In this document: piece by piece, positions 24,931 through 35,323 of the stretch
How positions within the stretch are numbered: position 1 is the first letter of the stretch
How the letters are laid out: each line of letters opens with the position of its first letter
Origin: Bradyrhizobium ottawaense
GTDB lineage: Bacteria; Pseudomonadota; Alphaproteobacteria; Rhizobiales; Xanthobacteraceae
Direction of reading: 5' to 3'
Length of the DNA: 64,000 bases
Assembly: GCF_900099825.1 (NCBI RefSeq)
Contig: NZ_LT629693.1
Span: 7,265,001-7,329,000 of the forward strand
The notes under the pieces: model-generated
What the model saw: the letters and a program-made list of their open reading frames with translations, nothing else
What the model was told of the DNA's origin: nothing
Database searches by the model: none
Made by a program: the position numbers and the translations under genes

Positions 24931-25146
24931 ATGTGTATGCTCTGCGACGATGAAAAGGCCTATCAAGCCTACATGAATTATGTCGACGCGATGGAGCGGC
25001 AGGGAAAGGTCGCGGATCCCGACAAGGCGATGGACGCCGTGCTCGATCAGCTCGAAGCCGCCGACAAGGCCCGCGCCCAGGAATCGAATAATCCCGCCAA
25101 CGACAAGACGCTTTCCCCGTTCTTCTGCAGCCCGATCAATAAATGA
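24931..25146 (+). CDS. Small CxxC hypothetical protein coupled to gatA
   Basis: A 71-residue protein, [20 protein letters not shown] at its start (C2 and C5 form CxxC), then helical and acidic, ending [11 protein letters not shown]. Its stop overlaps the gatA ATG as ATGA, so gatA translation is probably coupled to it. No known family came to mind. Placed between gatC and gatA, it may be a passenger or an accessory of the amidotransferase (speculative). A half copy of a dispersed repeat lies before it. Confidence 0.72.
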   Translation: MCMLCDDEKAYQAYMNYVDAMERQGKVADPDKAMDAVLDQLEAADKARAQESNNPANDKTLSPFFCSPINK

Positions 25147-26618
25147 CCGATTTAACGTCGATGACGATCGCCGAGGCCAGGTCTGGCCTCGCGAGCAAGT
25201 CTTTCACCGCGCTTGAACTGACCGACGCCCATCTGGCCGCGATCGAGGCGGCGCGGGTGCTCAATGCCTACATATTGGAGACGCCGGATCAGGCCCGCGC
25301 CATGGCGCGCGCGGTCGACGCCAGGATCGCCAAAGGCGAGGGCGGTCCGCTGGCCGGTATTCCGCTCGGCATCAAGGACCTGTTTGCGACCAAGGACGTG
25401 CGAACCACCGCCTGCTCGAAAATCCTTGGCAATTTCGTGCCGCCCTACGAGTCGACCGTGACCTCGCAACTCTGGCGCGATGGCGCCGTCATGTTGGGCA
25501 AGCTCAACAATGACGAATTCGCCATGGGCTCATCGAACGAGACCTCGTGCTTCGGCCCGGTGGTCAATCCGTGGCGGCGCGACGGCTCCAACACCATGCT
25601 GGTGCCGGGCGGCTCGTCCGGCGGATCGGCGTCCGCGGTGGCAGCCCAGCTGTGCATGGGTGCGACCGCGACCGACACCGGCGGCTCGATCCGCCAGCCG
25701 GCGGCGTTTACGGCGACTGTCGGCGTCAAGCCGACCTACGGCCGCTGTTCGCGCTGGGGCATCGTGGCGTTCGCGTCCTCGCTCGACCAGGCCGGTCCGA
25801 TCGCCCGCACCACGCGTGACGCCGCGATCCTGATGCGCTCGATGGCCGGCCACGATCCCAAGGACACCACCTCGGTCGATCGCGCGGTGCCGGACTACGA
25901 GGCCGCGATCGGCAAATCCGTGAAGGGCATGAAGATCGGCATCCCCAAGGAATATCGCCTCGACGGCATGCCGGCCGAAATCGAAAAGCTCTGGAGCGAA
26001 GGCGCAGCCTGGCTGAAGGCGGCCGGCGCCGAACTGGTCGAGGTGTCGCTGCCGCACACCAAATACGCACTGCCGGCCTATTACATCGTGGCGCCGGCGG
26101 AAGCCTCGTCGAATCTCGCGCGCTACGACGGCGTGCGTTACGGGCTTCGCGTACCCGGCCGCTCGATCGGCGAAATGTACGAGGACACAAGGGCCGACGG
26201 TTTTGGGGCGGAAGTGCGCCGCCGCGTCATGATCGGCACCTATGTGCTGTCGGCCGGCTATTACGACGCCTATTATTTGCGCGCGCAAAAAGTCCGCACG
26301 CTGATCAAGAAGGATTTTGAGGATTGCTTCGCCAAGGGCGTCAACGCGATCCTGACGCCGGCGACGCCGTCGGCGGCTTTCGGCATCGGCGAGAAGGGCG
26401 GCGCCGATCCGGTCGAAATGTATCTCAACGACATTTTTACGGTGACCGTGAACATGGCCGGATTGCCGGGCATCGCCGTTCCCGCGGGCAAGGACGCACA
26501 GGGCCTGCCGCTAGGCCTGCAACTGATCGGGCGTCCGTTCGACGAGGAGACGCTGTTCTCGCTCGGCGAGGTGATCGAAAAGGAAGCCGGCCGGTTCACG
26601 CCGGAGCGTTGGTGGTAG
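25143..26618 (+). CDS. gatA: Glutamyl/aspartyl-tRNA amidotransferase subunit A
   Basis: GatA releases ammonia from glutamine for transamidation of misacylated tRNA. The 491-residue amidase-signature protein carries K78 in [11 protein letters not shown]158 in [13 protein letters not shown] and nucleophile S182 in [14 protein letters not shown], the Lys-cisSer-Ser triad. [20 protein letters not shown] marks the C-terminal part. Its ATG overlaps the stop of the 71-residue gene (ATGA). The partner gatB lies 1.9 kb downstream, separated by two other genes, which is unusual compared with the common gatCAB order. Confidence 0.97.
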   Translation: MTDLTSMTIAEARSGLASKSFTALELTDAHLAAIEAARVLNAYILETPDQARAMARAVDARIAKGEGGPLAGIPLGIKDLFATKDVRTTACSKILGNFVPPYESTVTSQLWRDGAVMLGKLNNDEFAMGSSNETSCFGPVVNPWRRDGSNTMLVPGGSSGGSASAVAAQLCMGATATDTGGSIRQPAAFTATVGVKPTYGRCSRWGIVAFASSLDQAGPIARTTRDAAILMRSMAGHDPKDTTSVDRAVPDYEAAIGKSVKGMKIGIPKEYRLDGMPAEIEKLWSEGAAWLKAAGAELVEVSLPHTKYALPAYYIVAPAEASSNLARYDGVRYGLRVPGRSIGEMYEDTRADGFGAEVRRRVMIGTYVLSAGYYDAYYLRAQKVRTLIKKDFEDCFAKGVNAILTPATPSAAFGIGEKGGADPVEMYLNDIFTVTVNMAGLPGIAVPAGKDAQGLPLGLQLIGRPFDEETLFSLGEVIEKEAGRFTPERWW

Positions 26619-26620
26619 GC

Positions 26621-26917
26621 ATGGCGGCGAACGCAGCGGATTTCAGTGCCAGCCTGTCGGCCTCTGTGCCGGCATCTGGGCTGGAGCCCCCGCTGACGGC
26701 GCTGTGGTGGGCCGCCAAGGGCCAATGGGACCAGGCGCACAAGATCGTGCAGGACGAAACGACCGCGGATGCTGCCTGGGTGCATGCCTATCTGCATCGG
26801 GTCGAGGGCGATCTCGGCAATGCCGGCTACTGGTATCGCCAGGCCGGCCAGCCGGTGGCCAAGGATTCGCTGGAAGCCGAATGGCAGCGGATCGTATCCG
26901 CAATGCTGGCGCATTAA
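26621..26917 (+). CDS. Conserved hypothetical protein after gatA
   Basis: A 98-residue protein, 2 bases after gatA, probably co-transcribed. It has the segment ALWWAAKGQWDQAHKIVQDE, then WVHAYLHRVEGDLGNAGYWY and RQAGQPV, resembling a single TPR-like helical hairpin. Similar short proteins with the AYLHRVEGDLGNAxYWYRQA pattern occur in proteobacteria and plants-associated bacteria without known role. The ATG at 26621 is the first after the gatA stop. Confidence 0.78.
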   Translation: MAANAADFSASLSASVPASGLEPPLTALWWAAKGQWDQAHKIVQDETTADAAWVHAYLHRVEGDLGNAGYWYRQAGQPVAKDSLEAEWQRIVSAMLAH

Positions 26918-27010
26918 CCCTGTTTCAGCGGGGTCCGCCGGGCCACGCCGCCGCCACCTTTGATCATGATAGGTTAGTCGACGGGCGGGGGCCTGGGGCG
27001 GGAAGTCTGC

Positions 27011-28408
27011 GTGCGAGCGTTGAATTTACGGGCGTGGGTTCTGGGTGGTGTGGCCGTAGCGTTCGCTGCCTTCGCCGCAGGATGCGCGTCGGTCTACAAT
27101 CTGCCCGGCAATGCGCCGCTGGGTACGGCGCTGGCGGACAACAATTTCGGCCGGGAACTTCCAGTCTACGACGATGACGTGCTGCTCGCGCTGTCGTTCT
27201 CCGGCGGCGGAACGCGGGCCGCGGCTTTCTCGTTCGGGGTGCTGAGCGAACTCGACCGCTCTCGGGCCGGCTCCGGCCAGTCCAAATCGCTGCTCGATCG
27301 GGTCGACTTCGTCTCCGGCGTGTCCGGCGGATCGGTGACGGCGGCGTATTTCGGCCTGAAGAAACGCGCGGCACTCGATGACTTCCGCGAACGTTTCCTG
27401 CTGCGAAACGCCGAAGAGGCACTCAATACCCAGTTGTCGCTCGGCAATATCGGCCGTGCGCTCGGCGGCGGCGTCAATGACAGCCAGTTCACCAACTGGC
27501 TCGATCGCAACCTGTTCGATGGCGCGCGGTTCGAAAGCTTCCGCGAGGACCGCCGGCCGCGGGTCTGGATCAACGCGTCCGATATCTACAACCGCACGCC
27601 ATTCGTGTTCGGAAAGACCGCGTTCGACGCGCTGTGCAGCGACATCAGGCCCTATCGGGTTGCCGAGGCGGTTGCGGCGTCCGCCGCGGTGCCGCTGGCC
27701 TTCGCACCGATCGTGCTGGAAACCTATCCGGGCGGCTGCGCAGCGCCGTTGCCGGCCTGGCTCGAACGCGCCCGCAGCGATCCGAACGGGCAGCCATTGC
27801 TGAAATCATACGCGGAAGCCCATGCGCGTTACCGCGATGGCTCGATGCGTTATGTAAAGCTGCTCGATGGCGGCCTGGTCGACAATTACGGCCTGTCCGG
27901 TTTCAGCATCGGGCTCCTGGCGGCACAGCGCCCGTTCGAGCCGATTACCGAGCAGCAGGCCGTGAAGGTGCGGCGGATCATGTTCCTTGTCGTCGATGCG
28001 GGTCGCGGGATCTCCGGCGATTTCGCCCAGCGCATCGAAGGACCGAACGGCGTCGAACTGGTCGCGGCCGCCGCCGATACCGCTATCGATGCCAGCGTTC
28101 GGGCGAGCTATGCGGCGTTCTCGGCCCTGGCCACCGACTGGTCCGGCAAGGTGAGGCGCTGGCGCTGCGGTCTGTCGGCGGCCGAGCGCTCGCGCCTGGG
28201 CGTCGGCAAGAACTGGCGTTGCGGCGATATCAGCTTTGCCATCGACCGGGTGAGTTTCGACCAGCTTGGCCCGGCGCGCGCCGGTATTCTCAACGCCATC
28301 CCGACGCGGTTTGCGCTGCCGGCGGAGCAGGTCGATCTCCTGATCGAAAGCGGTGCCGACGCGCTGCGCCAGAGCAAGTCCTATCAGGCGTTTCGCCGCG
28401 GGCTTTGA
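27011..28408 (+). CDS. Patatin-like phospholipase, lipoprotein
   Basis: A 465-residue protein starting with GTG, with a lipobox (AAGC, C25) after a hydrophobic signal, so it is probably anchored in the outer or inner membrane. The patatin domain has the oxyanion loop SFSGGGTRA (63-70), the nucleophile motif G103-V-S105-G-G107, and the aspartate in [11 protein letters not shown], forming the Ser-Asp dyad of acyl hydrolases. It probably deacylates lipids in the envelope. It stands between gatA and gatB on the same strand, 88 bases before gatB. No secretion or toxin partner is seen. Confidence 0.88.
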   Translation: MRALNLRAWVLGGVAVAFAAFAAGCASVYNLPGNAPLGTALADNNFGRELPVYDDDVLLALSFSGGGTRAAAFSFGVLSELDRSRAGSGQSKSLLDRVDFVSGVSGGSVTAAYFGLKKRAALDDFRERFLLRNAEEALNTQLSLGNIGRALGGGVNDSQFTNWLDRNLFDGARFESFREDRRPRVWINASDIYNRTPFVFGKTAFDALCSDIRPYRVAEAVAASAAVPLAFAPIVLETYPGGCAAPLPAWLERARSDPNGQPLLKSYAEAHARYRDGSMRYVKLLDGGLVDNYGLSGFSIGLLAAQRPFEPITEQQAVKVRRIMFLVVDAGRGISGDFAQRIEGPNGVELVAAAADTAIDASVRASYAAFSALATDWSGKVRRWRCGLSAAERSRLGVGKNWRCGDISFAIDRVSFDQLGPARAGILNAIPTRFALPAEQVDLLIESGADALRQSKSYQAFRRGL

Positions 28409-28496
28409 TCATCGGAATGCCAATTTCTCCGGCTTGACTGGCGCGGTCCATTGCGCGAAGCCCAAGCTAGGGAACCAGGTTCGGAAGCAGAATCCC

Positions 28497-29981
28497 ATGA
28501 ACGTATCGGTCAAACCGGCAAAGCTGATCAAGGGCGCCACGGGCGATTGGGAAATGGTGATCGGGCTGGAAGTCCATGCCCAGGTCACTTCCAATTCAAA
28601 GCTGTTCTCCGGCGCCTCGACCGAATTCGGCGGCGAGCCGAACACGCACGTCTCGCTGGTCGATGCGGCGATGCCGGGCATGCTGCCCGTGATCAACGAG
28701 GAATGCGTCCGCCAGGCCGTGCTCACCGGGCTCGGCCTCAACGCGCAGATCAACCTGCGCTCGGTGTTCGACCGCAAGAACTACTTCTATCCGGATTCGC
28801 CGCAGGGCTATCAGATCAGCCAGTACAAGTCGCCAGTCGTTGGCGAGGGCGTGGTCGAGGTCGAACTCGACGGCGGCCGCACCGTCAATATCGGCATCGA
28901 GCGGCTGCATTTGGAACAGGATGCCGGCAAATTGCTGCACGACCAGTCGCCGACCATGTCCTATGTCGACCTCAACCGGTGCGGCGTGGCGCTGATGGAA
29001 ATCGTCTCCAAGCCGGACATCCGCGATGCCGAGCAGGCCAAGGCCTATGTGACCAAGCTGCGCTCGATCCTGCGCTATCTCGGCACCTGCGACGGCGACA
29101 TGGAGAAGGGCAGTCTGCGCGCCGACGTCAACGTCTCCGTGCGCAAGCCCGGCGGGCCGCTCGGCACCCGCTGCGAGATCAAGAACATGAACTCGATCAC
29201 CTTCATCGGCCAGGCGATCGAGTCTGAAGCGCGGCGCCAGATCGAAATCATCGAGGACGGCGGCACGATCGACCAGGAAACCCGGCTGTACGACCCCAAC
29301 AAGAACGAAACCCGGTCGATGCGCTCCAAGGAAGAGGCGCACGACTACCGCTATTTCCCCGATCCCGACCTGCTGCCGCTCGAATTCAGCCAGGCCTATG
29401 TCGACGAACTCAAGGCCGGCCTGCCGGAATTGCCGGACCAGAAGAAGGCGCGCTTCATCGAAGCCTTCGGACTGTCGCCCTATGACGCCGGCGTGCTGGT
29501 GGCCGAGCGCGAGAGCGCCGACTTCTATGAAACCGTGCTGGCCGCGCTCGCCGACAAGGCCCGCGACGGCAAGCTCGCCGCCAACTGGGTGATCAACGAA
29601 CTGTTCGGGCGTCTCAACAAGGAAGGCCGGGATATTACGGGCTCGCCGGTCTCCGCGGAGCAGCTCGGGGCGATCGTCGACCTGATCGGCGAAGGCACGA
29701 TCTCCGGGAAGATCGCAAAAGACCTGTTCGAGATCGTCTGGCAGGAAGGCGGCGACCCGCGCGAGCTGGTCGCGACGCGCGGCATGAAGCAGGTCACCGA
29801 CCTCGGCGCGATCGAAAAGGTGGTCGACGACATCATCGCGGCCAATCCGGACAAGGTCGCCCAGGCGAAAGCCAAGCCGCAGCTCGCCGGCTGGTTCGTC
29901 GGCCAGGTGATGAAGTCGTCCGGCGGCAAGGCCAATCCGCAGGCCGTGAACGATCTTCTGAAAGCGAAGCTCGGCATCTGA
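28497..29981 (+). CDS. gatB: Glutamyl/aspartyl-tRNA amidotransferase subunit B
   Basis: GatB binds the misacylated tRNA and activates its carboxylate with ATP. The 494-residue product shows [52 protein letters not shown], the signature [20 protein letters not shown] and the C-terminal YqeY-like tail ([15 protein letters not shown] through NPQAVNDLL). The chosen ATG follows a weak GGAAGCAG. An inverted repeat CGTCCCGT-A-ACGGGACG at 29983-29999 directly after the stop may act in termination, although no T-run follows. Confidence 0.97.
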   Translation: MNVSVKPAKLIKGATGDWEMVIGLEVHAQVTSNSKLFSGASTEFGGEPNTHVSLVDAAMPGMLPVINEECVRQAVLTGLGLNAQINLRSVFDRKNYFYPDSPQGYQISQYKSPVVGEGVVEVELDGGRTVNIGIERLHLEQDAGKLLHDQSPTMSYVDLNRCGVALMEIVSKPDIRDAEQAKAYVTKLRSILRYLGTCDGDMEKGSLRADVNVSVRKPGGPLGTRCEIKNMNSITFIGQAIESEARRQIEIIEDGGTIDQETRLYDPNKNETRSMRSKEEAHDYRYFPDPDLLPLEFSQAYVDELKAGLPELPDQKKARFIEAFGLSPYDAGVLVAERESADFYETVLAALADKARDGKLAANWVINELFGRLNKEGRDITGSPVSAEQLGAIVDLIGEGTISGKIAKDLFEIVWQEGGDPRELVATRGMKQVTDLGAIEKVVDDIIAANPDKVAQAKAKPQLAGWFVGQVMKSSGGKANPQAVNDLLKAKLGI

Positions 29982-30632
29982 GCGTCCCGTAACGGGACGA
30001 CTTCGTCGTCATTCGGTGCTACCGTGTCGTCACCTCGGGTGCGACGGCGTCATCACCCGGGATGAATTCGTCGTCGCAGCGGGACGAGCTTGTCGTCGCC
30101 GTATGTCGCGATCGATACGCGCGAGCATGCGCCGATGGTCCGTCACGATCCAAAACCCGGCGTCGCGACCGCCAGCGCCCGTCCGAATCGGTTGTCGCGA
30201 TTCGTCCAAAAATTCGATTTTGGCGAGCGCCGATGAGACGCCAACGCTGTGACCATGAAAATTTTTTTATTGCCAAATAGTGCGACTCAGAGTCCGTGCC
30301 GGCGGCTTTTTCGCGGCATCAACGAGTCGCGATGACACCCAATACGCATCGATCGCTGTCGGTGCGAATTAAAGAAACATCTGCGGCACAGGCGCTTCCT
30401 TCAATATTGACAAATGCCGATGTCGGCGGCTGCGGCACTTTTTGCATCGACATGCGAACGTGTTGTGGTGTCGCCGGTGGTGATGCTTCGCACGCTCCCA
30501 CATTGCTGCGTCAACACTTCCTTAAGCGGGACGCTGTTTTTTTGAATGTGTTGGTGTATTCGGGAGGTAGTGCATTTCGATTCCCGAGTGCACGCAGCGA
30601 TTAAGCCATCTCACTAACATCAGGAGGGCAAC
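29982..30632. other. 650-base non-coding stretch before the lysine-rich peptide
   Basis: No gene is supported. It begins with a short palindrome after gatB, then GTCGTC-rich repeats (30000-30120). It becomes AT-richer with TTTTTTTATTG near 30261 and ends with a good ribosome site (CAGGAGGG) for the small lysine-rich gene. It could hold the promoter and a long leader of that gene. Confidence 0.5.
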
Positions 30633-30731
30633 ATGGCCAAGAAAGCTAAGAAGGCGAAGAAGGCGAAGAAGGCGAAGAGCGCAGTGAAGAAGACTGCGAA
30701 GAAGACCAAGAAGGTCTCCAAGAAGAAGTAA
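30633..30731 (+). CDS. Lysine/alanine-rich 32-residue peptide (histone H1-tail-like)
   Basis: ATG after CAGGAGGGCAAC opens a 32-residue frame, MAKKAKKAKKAKKAKSAVKK then TAKKTKKVSKKK. It has 18 lysines and 7 alanines, with five AKK repeats encoded by a 9-base DNA repeat. Composition resembles the C-terminal tails of histone H1 and bacterial Hc1-like proteins, so binding to DNA or RNA is likely (inference). The strong ribosome site, purine-rich uniform codons and a GC-rich hairpin near 30750 after the stop argue that it is expressed. It is too short for standard gene callers. Confidence 0.72.
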   Translation: MAKKAKKAKKAKKAKSAVKKTAKKTKKVSKKK

Positions 30732-31565
30732 CTTCGCTTCTGACAAAATTGCCGGCGGCTTGATGCCGGCACGTCACACGAGCTCCAGGGCGAAATCGCA
30801 AGATTGAAATCCGGAAGCTCTGGTCGACGAAAGAGGGTGTCGGCGAGACATCAGGTCAAACGGCTGGATCGTATTTCGAAAGAGTTCGCTCTCTCAAAGA
30901 CGGTCCGGCAGAAGAAACAGGTTTTCTTCGTTCGGTGCGGATCGGACGATCCGCAATTTCGCCGGGCCCAAAGCCCGGACTGAAATCTGGTCCTGACGTG
31001 TTCGCCGACGCCCTCGTTCCCCGGAATGTCCCGTTCCCGGGAACGCTTCGCTTCCGAGGCAGGCCTCGTTTCCCGGAACGGCTCGTTTCCCGGAACGCCT
31101 CCCGCGCTGCTGGCGCCAGGCTTCATCCCTTCCAGACTCGCTCCCGATCATTCGCAACACGCAGCCCGTTGGCTCCGCCGGTCAGTGGCGGCGCGCCCGT
31201 CACGGCCCGATTGTGTTGCCTTTCAACTTGCGGCCCGTGCCGGCAGGTAACCGCAGGACGTTGGCGCAATGGTTATCGTTGTGCCAAGCGGCAGGGTAAA
31301 CCGAACTTCACGATCTCTGACTTATCGCTGCGAGACAGGCACTTCTACGATTTCGCGATCGGCCGCGCGGCACGCGCGTTTACATCCCGTTCATCGCGAT
31401 ACTTAAACTGCCCTTCAAATTTGATCGGTCATGATCCATCCCAACAAGCCGGCAAACGGCAAGCGCACGACGACAAGATCATGCGCCGGAATAACGGGAC
31501 GTTTTGACAGTGGACAGGGGCCGCGCTCGGGGGAGGGCGGCCAACAACAAAAACAGGAGACAGGG
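30732..31565. other. Non-coding stretch with palindromic tandem repeat
   Basis: A hairpin of GCCGGC...GCCGGC near 30750-30772 may end the peptide transcript. The middle holds the 17-bp tandem array (31015-31100). The last 150 bases include TTGACA at 31504 and lead to the Sel1-like gene. Several long overlapping frames (e.g. 30935-31507) reflect the repeat's composition; none has a recognisable product. Confidence 0.5.
31015..31100. repeat. Five-unit 17-bp tandem repeat with palindromic core
   Basis: Units start at 31015, 31032, 31049, 31067 and 31084 with the consensus CGTTTCCCGGAACGGCT. The 14-base core is palindromic (CGTTCCCGGGAACG at 31032-31045 is perfect). The third unit is degenerate and one base longer. 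The regular spacing and dyad symmetry differ from the dispersed hairpin repeats and suggest either a replication-slippage array or stacked protein-binding sites. Confidence 0.8.
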
Positions 31566-31832
31566 ATGTTTCAGGGGCACTTTGATCTGGATACCGCAAC
31601 GCCGGTGGAAGCCACCGCTATTCCGGACGTGCTGTTCGAGCGCGGCCTTTACTGGGCGAGCGGCCGTTCCGGTGTCGTCAATCTGGTCGCCGCTCATAAA
31701 TGGTTCAATCTCGCAGCCTTGAAGGGGCGCCCTGACGCGATCTCCATGCGCCGCGAGGTCGCCGAGATGATGTCGGACGCCGAGATCGCCGCCGCCCAGC
31801 GCGAAGCGCGGGCCTGGATGACCGCGCACTAG
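31566..31832 (+). CDS. Small Sel1-repeat-like protein
   Basis: An 88-residue protein with one Sel1/SLR-like helical unit, LVAAHKWFNLAALKGRPDAI then SMRREVAEMMSDAEIAAAQR and EARAWMTAH, preceded by VLFERGLYWASGRSG. Such short proteins are conserved in alphaproteobacteria and of unknown role; the SLR fold mediates protein contacts. CAGGAGACAGGG precedes the ATG. It stands alone, with non-coding sequence on both sides. Confidence 0.82.
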   Translation: MFQGHFDLDTATPVEATAIPDVLFERGLYWASGRSGVVNLVAAHKWFNLAALKGRPDAISMRREVAEMMSDAEIAAAQREARAWMTAH

Positions 31833-32210
31833 GGTCTTCAGTGCTGCGGTGAATATTCCGCCGTTCCGATTTGTCGATCGCCGTTCGAGGGCAAGAGTGC
31901 ACGGGCTGCCTCGTCTTCGGGAAGCTGGCTCGCTTAACGCGGGGTTAATGTGCGACGCTGATCGGCCCGGGCGGATCACGATCACCTTCAAGGGGCCCAC
32001 CTCGACACCGTCGCCTCTGCGCGGTCCAATTTTTTAGATGACCCTGAACCTGGACGGCGATAGGTTGTTGGCGGCCTGAAGACGCCGATCGATACCGAGC
32101 GCAGGCTGGCCGCGGTTTAGGCGGGCTGGTCGTCGCCATCGCCACCGCCGTGAACGGCATCGTCCGGTGCAAATCGTCAGCGGTCACGCGCATTTGGTAG
32201 GAAGTCGAAT
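31833..32210. other. Intergenic, no gene seen
   Basis: About 380 bases without a supported gene or clear repeat. The right end provides TAGGAAGTCGAA before the TTG start of the TPR glycosyltransferase. Confidence 0.5.
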
Positions 32211-34196
32211 TTGACGGCTGCGAGCGAAAAGGCCTTCCGACGCGGATTGGCGGCTTTTCAGTCCGGTAGTCTGGACGAGGCGGAGAAAGTCTTCAGGAGA
32301 CTGCTGCGCGAGCATCCGGGACATCCGCACATCGTCGGGATTCTGGGAACAGTTCTGGCCGCCGCGAAGAAGTATGGCGACGCGGAGCCGCTCCTCCGCG
32401 CTGCGCTCGCCATCAACCCGAATTCGCATACGATCCTGTACAATTATGGCCTCGTCCTGAAAGGCCTGCAACGGCCGAACGACGCGCTCGGCTGCTTTAG
32501 CCGATGCATCGCCATCAGCCCCAACGATGCCGAAACGTTCAATAATCGCGGAACGGTTCGCAACGACCTGCGAGATTACGCCGGCGCAATCGTCGATTTC
32601 GACCGGGCCATTGCCTTGCAGCCGGGCTATTCAGCCGCCCTCGGCAACAAGGGCAAATCGCTGATGGAACTCGGCCGCCATGAAGATGCGCTGGCGGCCT
32701 ATGACGCGGCCATCAAGCTCAAGCCGGACGTCCTCGAAAGCTGGCTTGGCCGCGGCGATGTGCTGCACAAGCTCAAGCTTCACCGGGAGGCCGCCAATGC
32801 CTTCGCACGCGCCATGGAGTTGCAGCCGCGATATCCCTTTATAAAAGGAATTCTGCTGCATCAAAAATTGCTCGGTTGCGACTGGAAAGACGTCGGCGAA
32901 TCCATCGCAGATATCGAACGTGACATGCTGGCGGGCAGGCTGGCCGCCGAGCCGTTCGGATGGCAAGGGATCGCGAGCACGGCACGCAGCAATCTGCTGT
33001 GTGCCAGGCTTTACAACAGGGAAAAATATCCCGCCAAACCGGGGCGCGCTCCCGTTGCCGCCGCAAGCGCCGATGGAAAGATACGCGTCGGCTATCTGGC
33101 GGGAGAATTCCGCGATCAGGCGACCTCACACCTTCTCGCGGGAGTCCTGGAGCATCACGACCGGTCGCGCTTCGAGATTCACGCGTTCGACAATGGCTGG
33201 GATGATTCCAGTGAGACCCGAAGACGGATCGAAGCTGCGGTTCACGCCATCGTCGGCATCCGGCAGCTTGATGATGAGCGGGCGGCCGCCGCCGTCCGCG
33301 AGCGGCAGATCGATATTCTCGTCAATCTGAACGGTTATTTCGGCGAAGACCGGACCAATGTCTTTGCGCAACGCCCGGCGCCGATCCAGGTCAACTATCT
33401 CGGATTTCCAGGCACCATGGGCGCAAGCTACATGGACTACATCGTCGCCGACCGTCGGGTGATCCCGGAAGCAGACAGATCCTGCTACGAGGAGAAGGTG
33501 GTCTATCTGCCGAATTGCTACCAGGCCAATGACCGCAAGCGGCGTATCGCCGACACCGTGTTCAGCCGGGAGGCGCTCGGACTGCCAAAGGACGGTTTCG
33601 TCTTTTGCTGCTTCAACAACAACTACAAGATCATGCCGGCTATGTTCGATTGCTGGATGCGAATCCTCAAGCGCGTTCCCGACAGCGTGCTCTGGCTGCT
33701 CGCCGACAATGCGGAGGCCAAGGCCAACCTCTGCAAGGAGGCCGCCGCGCGCGGTCTCGATCAGGCGCGGATCGTGTTTGCGGACCGCATGCAAGTCGCC
33801 GACCACCTGGCGCGGCACAGTTGCGCCGACCTTTTCCTGGATACGCTGCCTTACAACGCCCACACGACGGGTAGCGACGCGCTCTGGGCCGGGCTGCCGA
33901 TTCTGACATGCGTCGGCGAAAGTTTCGCCGGCCGGGTCGCGGCCAGCCTGCTCGACAACGTCGGCCTGCCGGAACTCATCACGACTTCCTACCTCGATTA
34001 CGAAGAGCGCGCGGTCGAGTTTGCCACGCATCCGGAACGGCTGGCCGGCTTGCGGCAGCGATTGATCGCCAATCGTCTAACGGCAACGCTGTTCGATACC
34101 GAGCTCTTCACGAAGCATCTCGAACAGGCCTACGTCATGATGCACGCGCGCCGTCAGGCAGCCCAGGCGCCGGACCATATTGCTGTCCCCGGGTGA
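32211..34196 (+). CDS. TPR-containing O-GlcNAc transferase-like glycosyltransferase
   Basis: A 661-residue protein. Residues about 1-230 are six or so TPR units (e.g. NNRGTVRNDLRDYAGAIVDF). Residues about 270-640 are the OGT/SPINDLY-type catalytic region (GT41): GYLAGEFRDQATSHLLAGVL, APIQVNYLGFPGTMGASYMD, FCCFNNNYKIMPAMFDCWMR with the lysine for UDP, and DLFLDTLPYNAHTTGSDALW. Bacterial homologues glycosylate proteins or act in adhesin or flagellar modification. The start is TTG after TAGGA. Downstream lie a convergent FkbM methyltransferase and a second methyltransferase, suggesting a glycan modification locus. Confidence 0.9.
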   Translation: MTAASEKAFRRGLAAFQSGSLDEAEKVFRRLLREHPGHPHIVGILGTVLAAAKKYGDAEPLLRAALAINPNSHTILYNYGLVLKGLQRPNDALGCFSRCIAISPNDAETFNNRGTVRNDLRDYAGAIVDFDRAIALQPGYSAALGNKGKSLMELGRHEDALAAYDAAIKLKPDVLESWLGRGDVLHKLKLHREAANAFARAMELQPRYPFIKGILLHQKLLGCDWKDVGESIADIERDMLAGRLAAEPFGWQGIASTARSNLLCARLYNREKYPAKPGRAPVAAASADGKIRVGYLAGEFRDQATSHLLAGVLEHHDRSRFEIHAFDNGWDDSSETRRRIEAAVHAIVGIRQLDDERAAAAVRERQIDILVNLNGYFGEDRTNVFAQRPAPIQVNYLGFPGTMGASYMDYIVADRRVIPEADRSCYEEKVVYLPNCYQANDRKRRIADTVFSREALGLPKDGFVFCCFNNNYKIMPAMFDCWMRILKRVPDSVLWLLADNAEAKANLCKEAAARGLDQARIVFADRMQVADHLARHSCADLFLDTLPYNAHTTGSDALWAGLPILTCVGESFAGRVAASLLDNVGLPELITTSYLDYEERAVEFATHPERLAGLRQRLIANRLTATLFDTELFTKHLEQAYVMMHARRQAAQAPDHIAVPG

Positions 34197-34245
34197 CACG
34201 GGCAGGGAGCCAGCTGCGCGCTTGCCGCATGCAACCGGTCGGGCG

Positions 34246-35151
34246 TCAGTTCGGGCGATCCATGATGTTGAGGAACTTCACGGGCGACATTCGCGATCTC
34301 AGCGCCTCGATATACGACTGACGCAATTTGGTCTGACGCCGCCGGTCATACTCGCCCAGCAACAGCACCGGCAAATCGTAGGACGCGTAAACGAGATCCA
34401 GGATCGCGACAGCCCGCAGCAAGGCGTCGTCGCTGTAGCTGTCCAGACGGGTGAAATCCCGGACAAAGATCGCGTCAGCCCACAACAACTGGCTCATGGG
34501 CAAGAATGGATTGGTCGGAGCGAAAGGCCTGAACGGCCGGCCGCCGACATCGATCATTTTATGGAGCACGAAACCCTGGTCGCGGAGAAAGCACTGGACG
34601 TCGCCGAACAGCGGCTGTTCCCGATACATCGGCAGGAATTCGACCTCGCACTCGATGACGACGGTGTCGGCGAGAGTCTTGGTGCCGTGACGCATGATTT
34701 CGAGTTCATAGCCCTGAACATCGATCTTGAGAAAATCCACGCCAGGGCGGGGCTCGAGGTCATCCAGGCGGACGGTTTCGACGCTTTCGGTGGCCTGGAC
34801 ATGAAAATTTCCGGCGGGATCCGCGCATCCGATAGTCGTGAACAGGTCGATGACACCGGGGTCGGGGGCCAGCAGCGACGAACATCCGGGATAGCGGGTG
34901 CGGTGGAATGTTGCCGGCTTGCCGTCTCCGAGGAAGACGGGAAGGTAACGGTAGGGGCCTTTCCGGTCTTTCAGGCGGGCGTATTCCGCTGGATTCGGCT
35001 CGAACCCGGTGACTTCAGCGAGCCCCGCCTTCAACAGCGCGTGGTATCGCTCCTGGCCGACATCCATGGCCCCGACATCCAGTATGCGTATGGTCGGAAT
35101 CGCACGCTTGAAAATTGTATCGAGGCCCAAATTCGCTGTCATTTTCGTCAT
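34246..35151 (-). CDS. FkbM-family methyltransferase
   Basis: A 301-residue SAM-dependent methyltransferase with motif I RILDVGAMDVGQ, GFEPNPAEYARLK (acidic ribose-binding region), and VDFLKIDVQGYELEIMRHG, the FkbM family hallmark. Family members O-methylate sugars of polysaccharides and polyketides. CGGAGAG precedes the chosen ATG at 35151; the upstream extension to 35238 is unlikely. It is convergent with the OGT-like gene and divergent from the next methyltransferase. Confidence 0.9.
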   Translation of the reverse strand: MTKMTANLGLDTIFKRAIPTIRILDVGAMDVGQERYHALLKAGLAEVTGFEPNPAEYARLKDRKGPYRYLPVFLGDGKPATFHRTRYPGCSSLLAPDPGVIDLFTTIGCADPAGNFHVQATESVETVRLDDLEPRPGVDFLKIDVQGYELEIMRHGTKTLADTVVIECEVEFLPMYREQPLFGDVQCFLRDQGFVLHKMIDVGGRPFRPFAPTNPFLPMSQLLWADAIFVRDFTRLDSYSDDALLRAVAILDLVYASYDLPVLLLGEYDRRRQTKLRQSYIEALRSRMSPVKFLNIMDRPN

Positions 35152-35323
35152 CTCTCCGGGCGGTAAGGGTAGGTGGCCTGTCGACTTTAGACAAGCTTGC
35201 GTTCGGCGCTCGGCAAACCGGTCCGCGAACAATTCCAATGTTCCGGCGGCTGCGTTGCGCGGTGAATTTTATATCCATCGCGTGCGCGATCAGGGAACGG
35301 GGAAGTTGACGTTGCTGGGGGCG

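Noticed and set aside
31015..31100. Possible CRISPR array
   Set aside because: Units are contiguous 17-bp repeats without unique spacers, and no cas genes are near.
30935..31507. 190-residue frame over the 17-bp tandem repeat
   Set aside because: Both strands are open because of repeat composition; the product is repetitive Arg/Pro-rich with no start signal.
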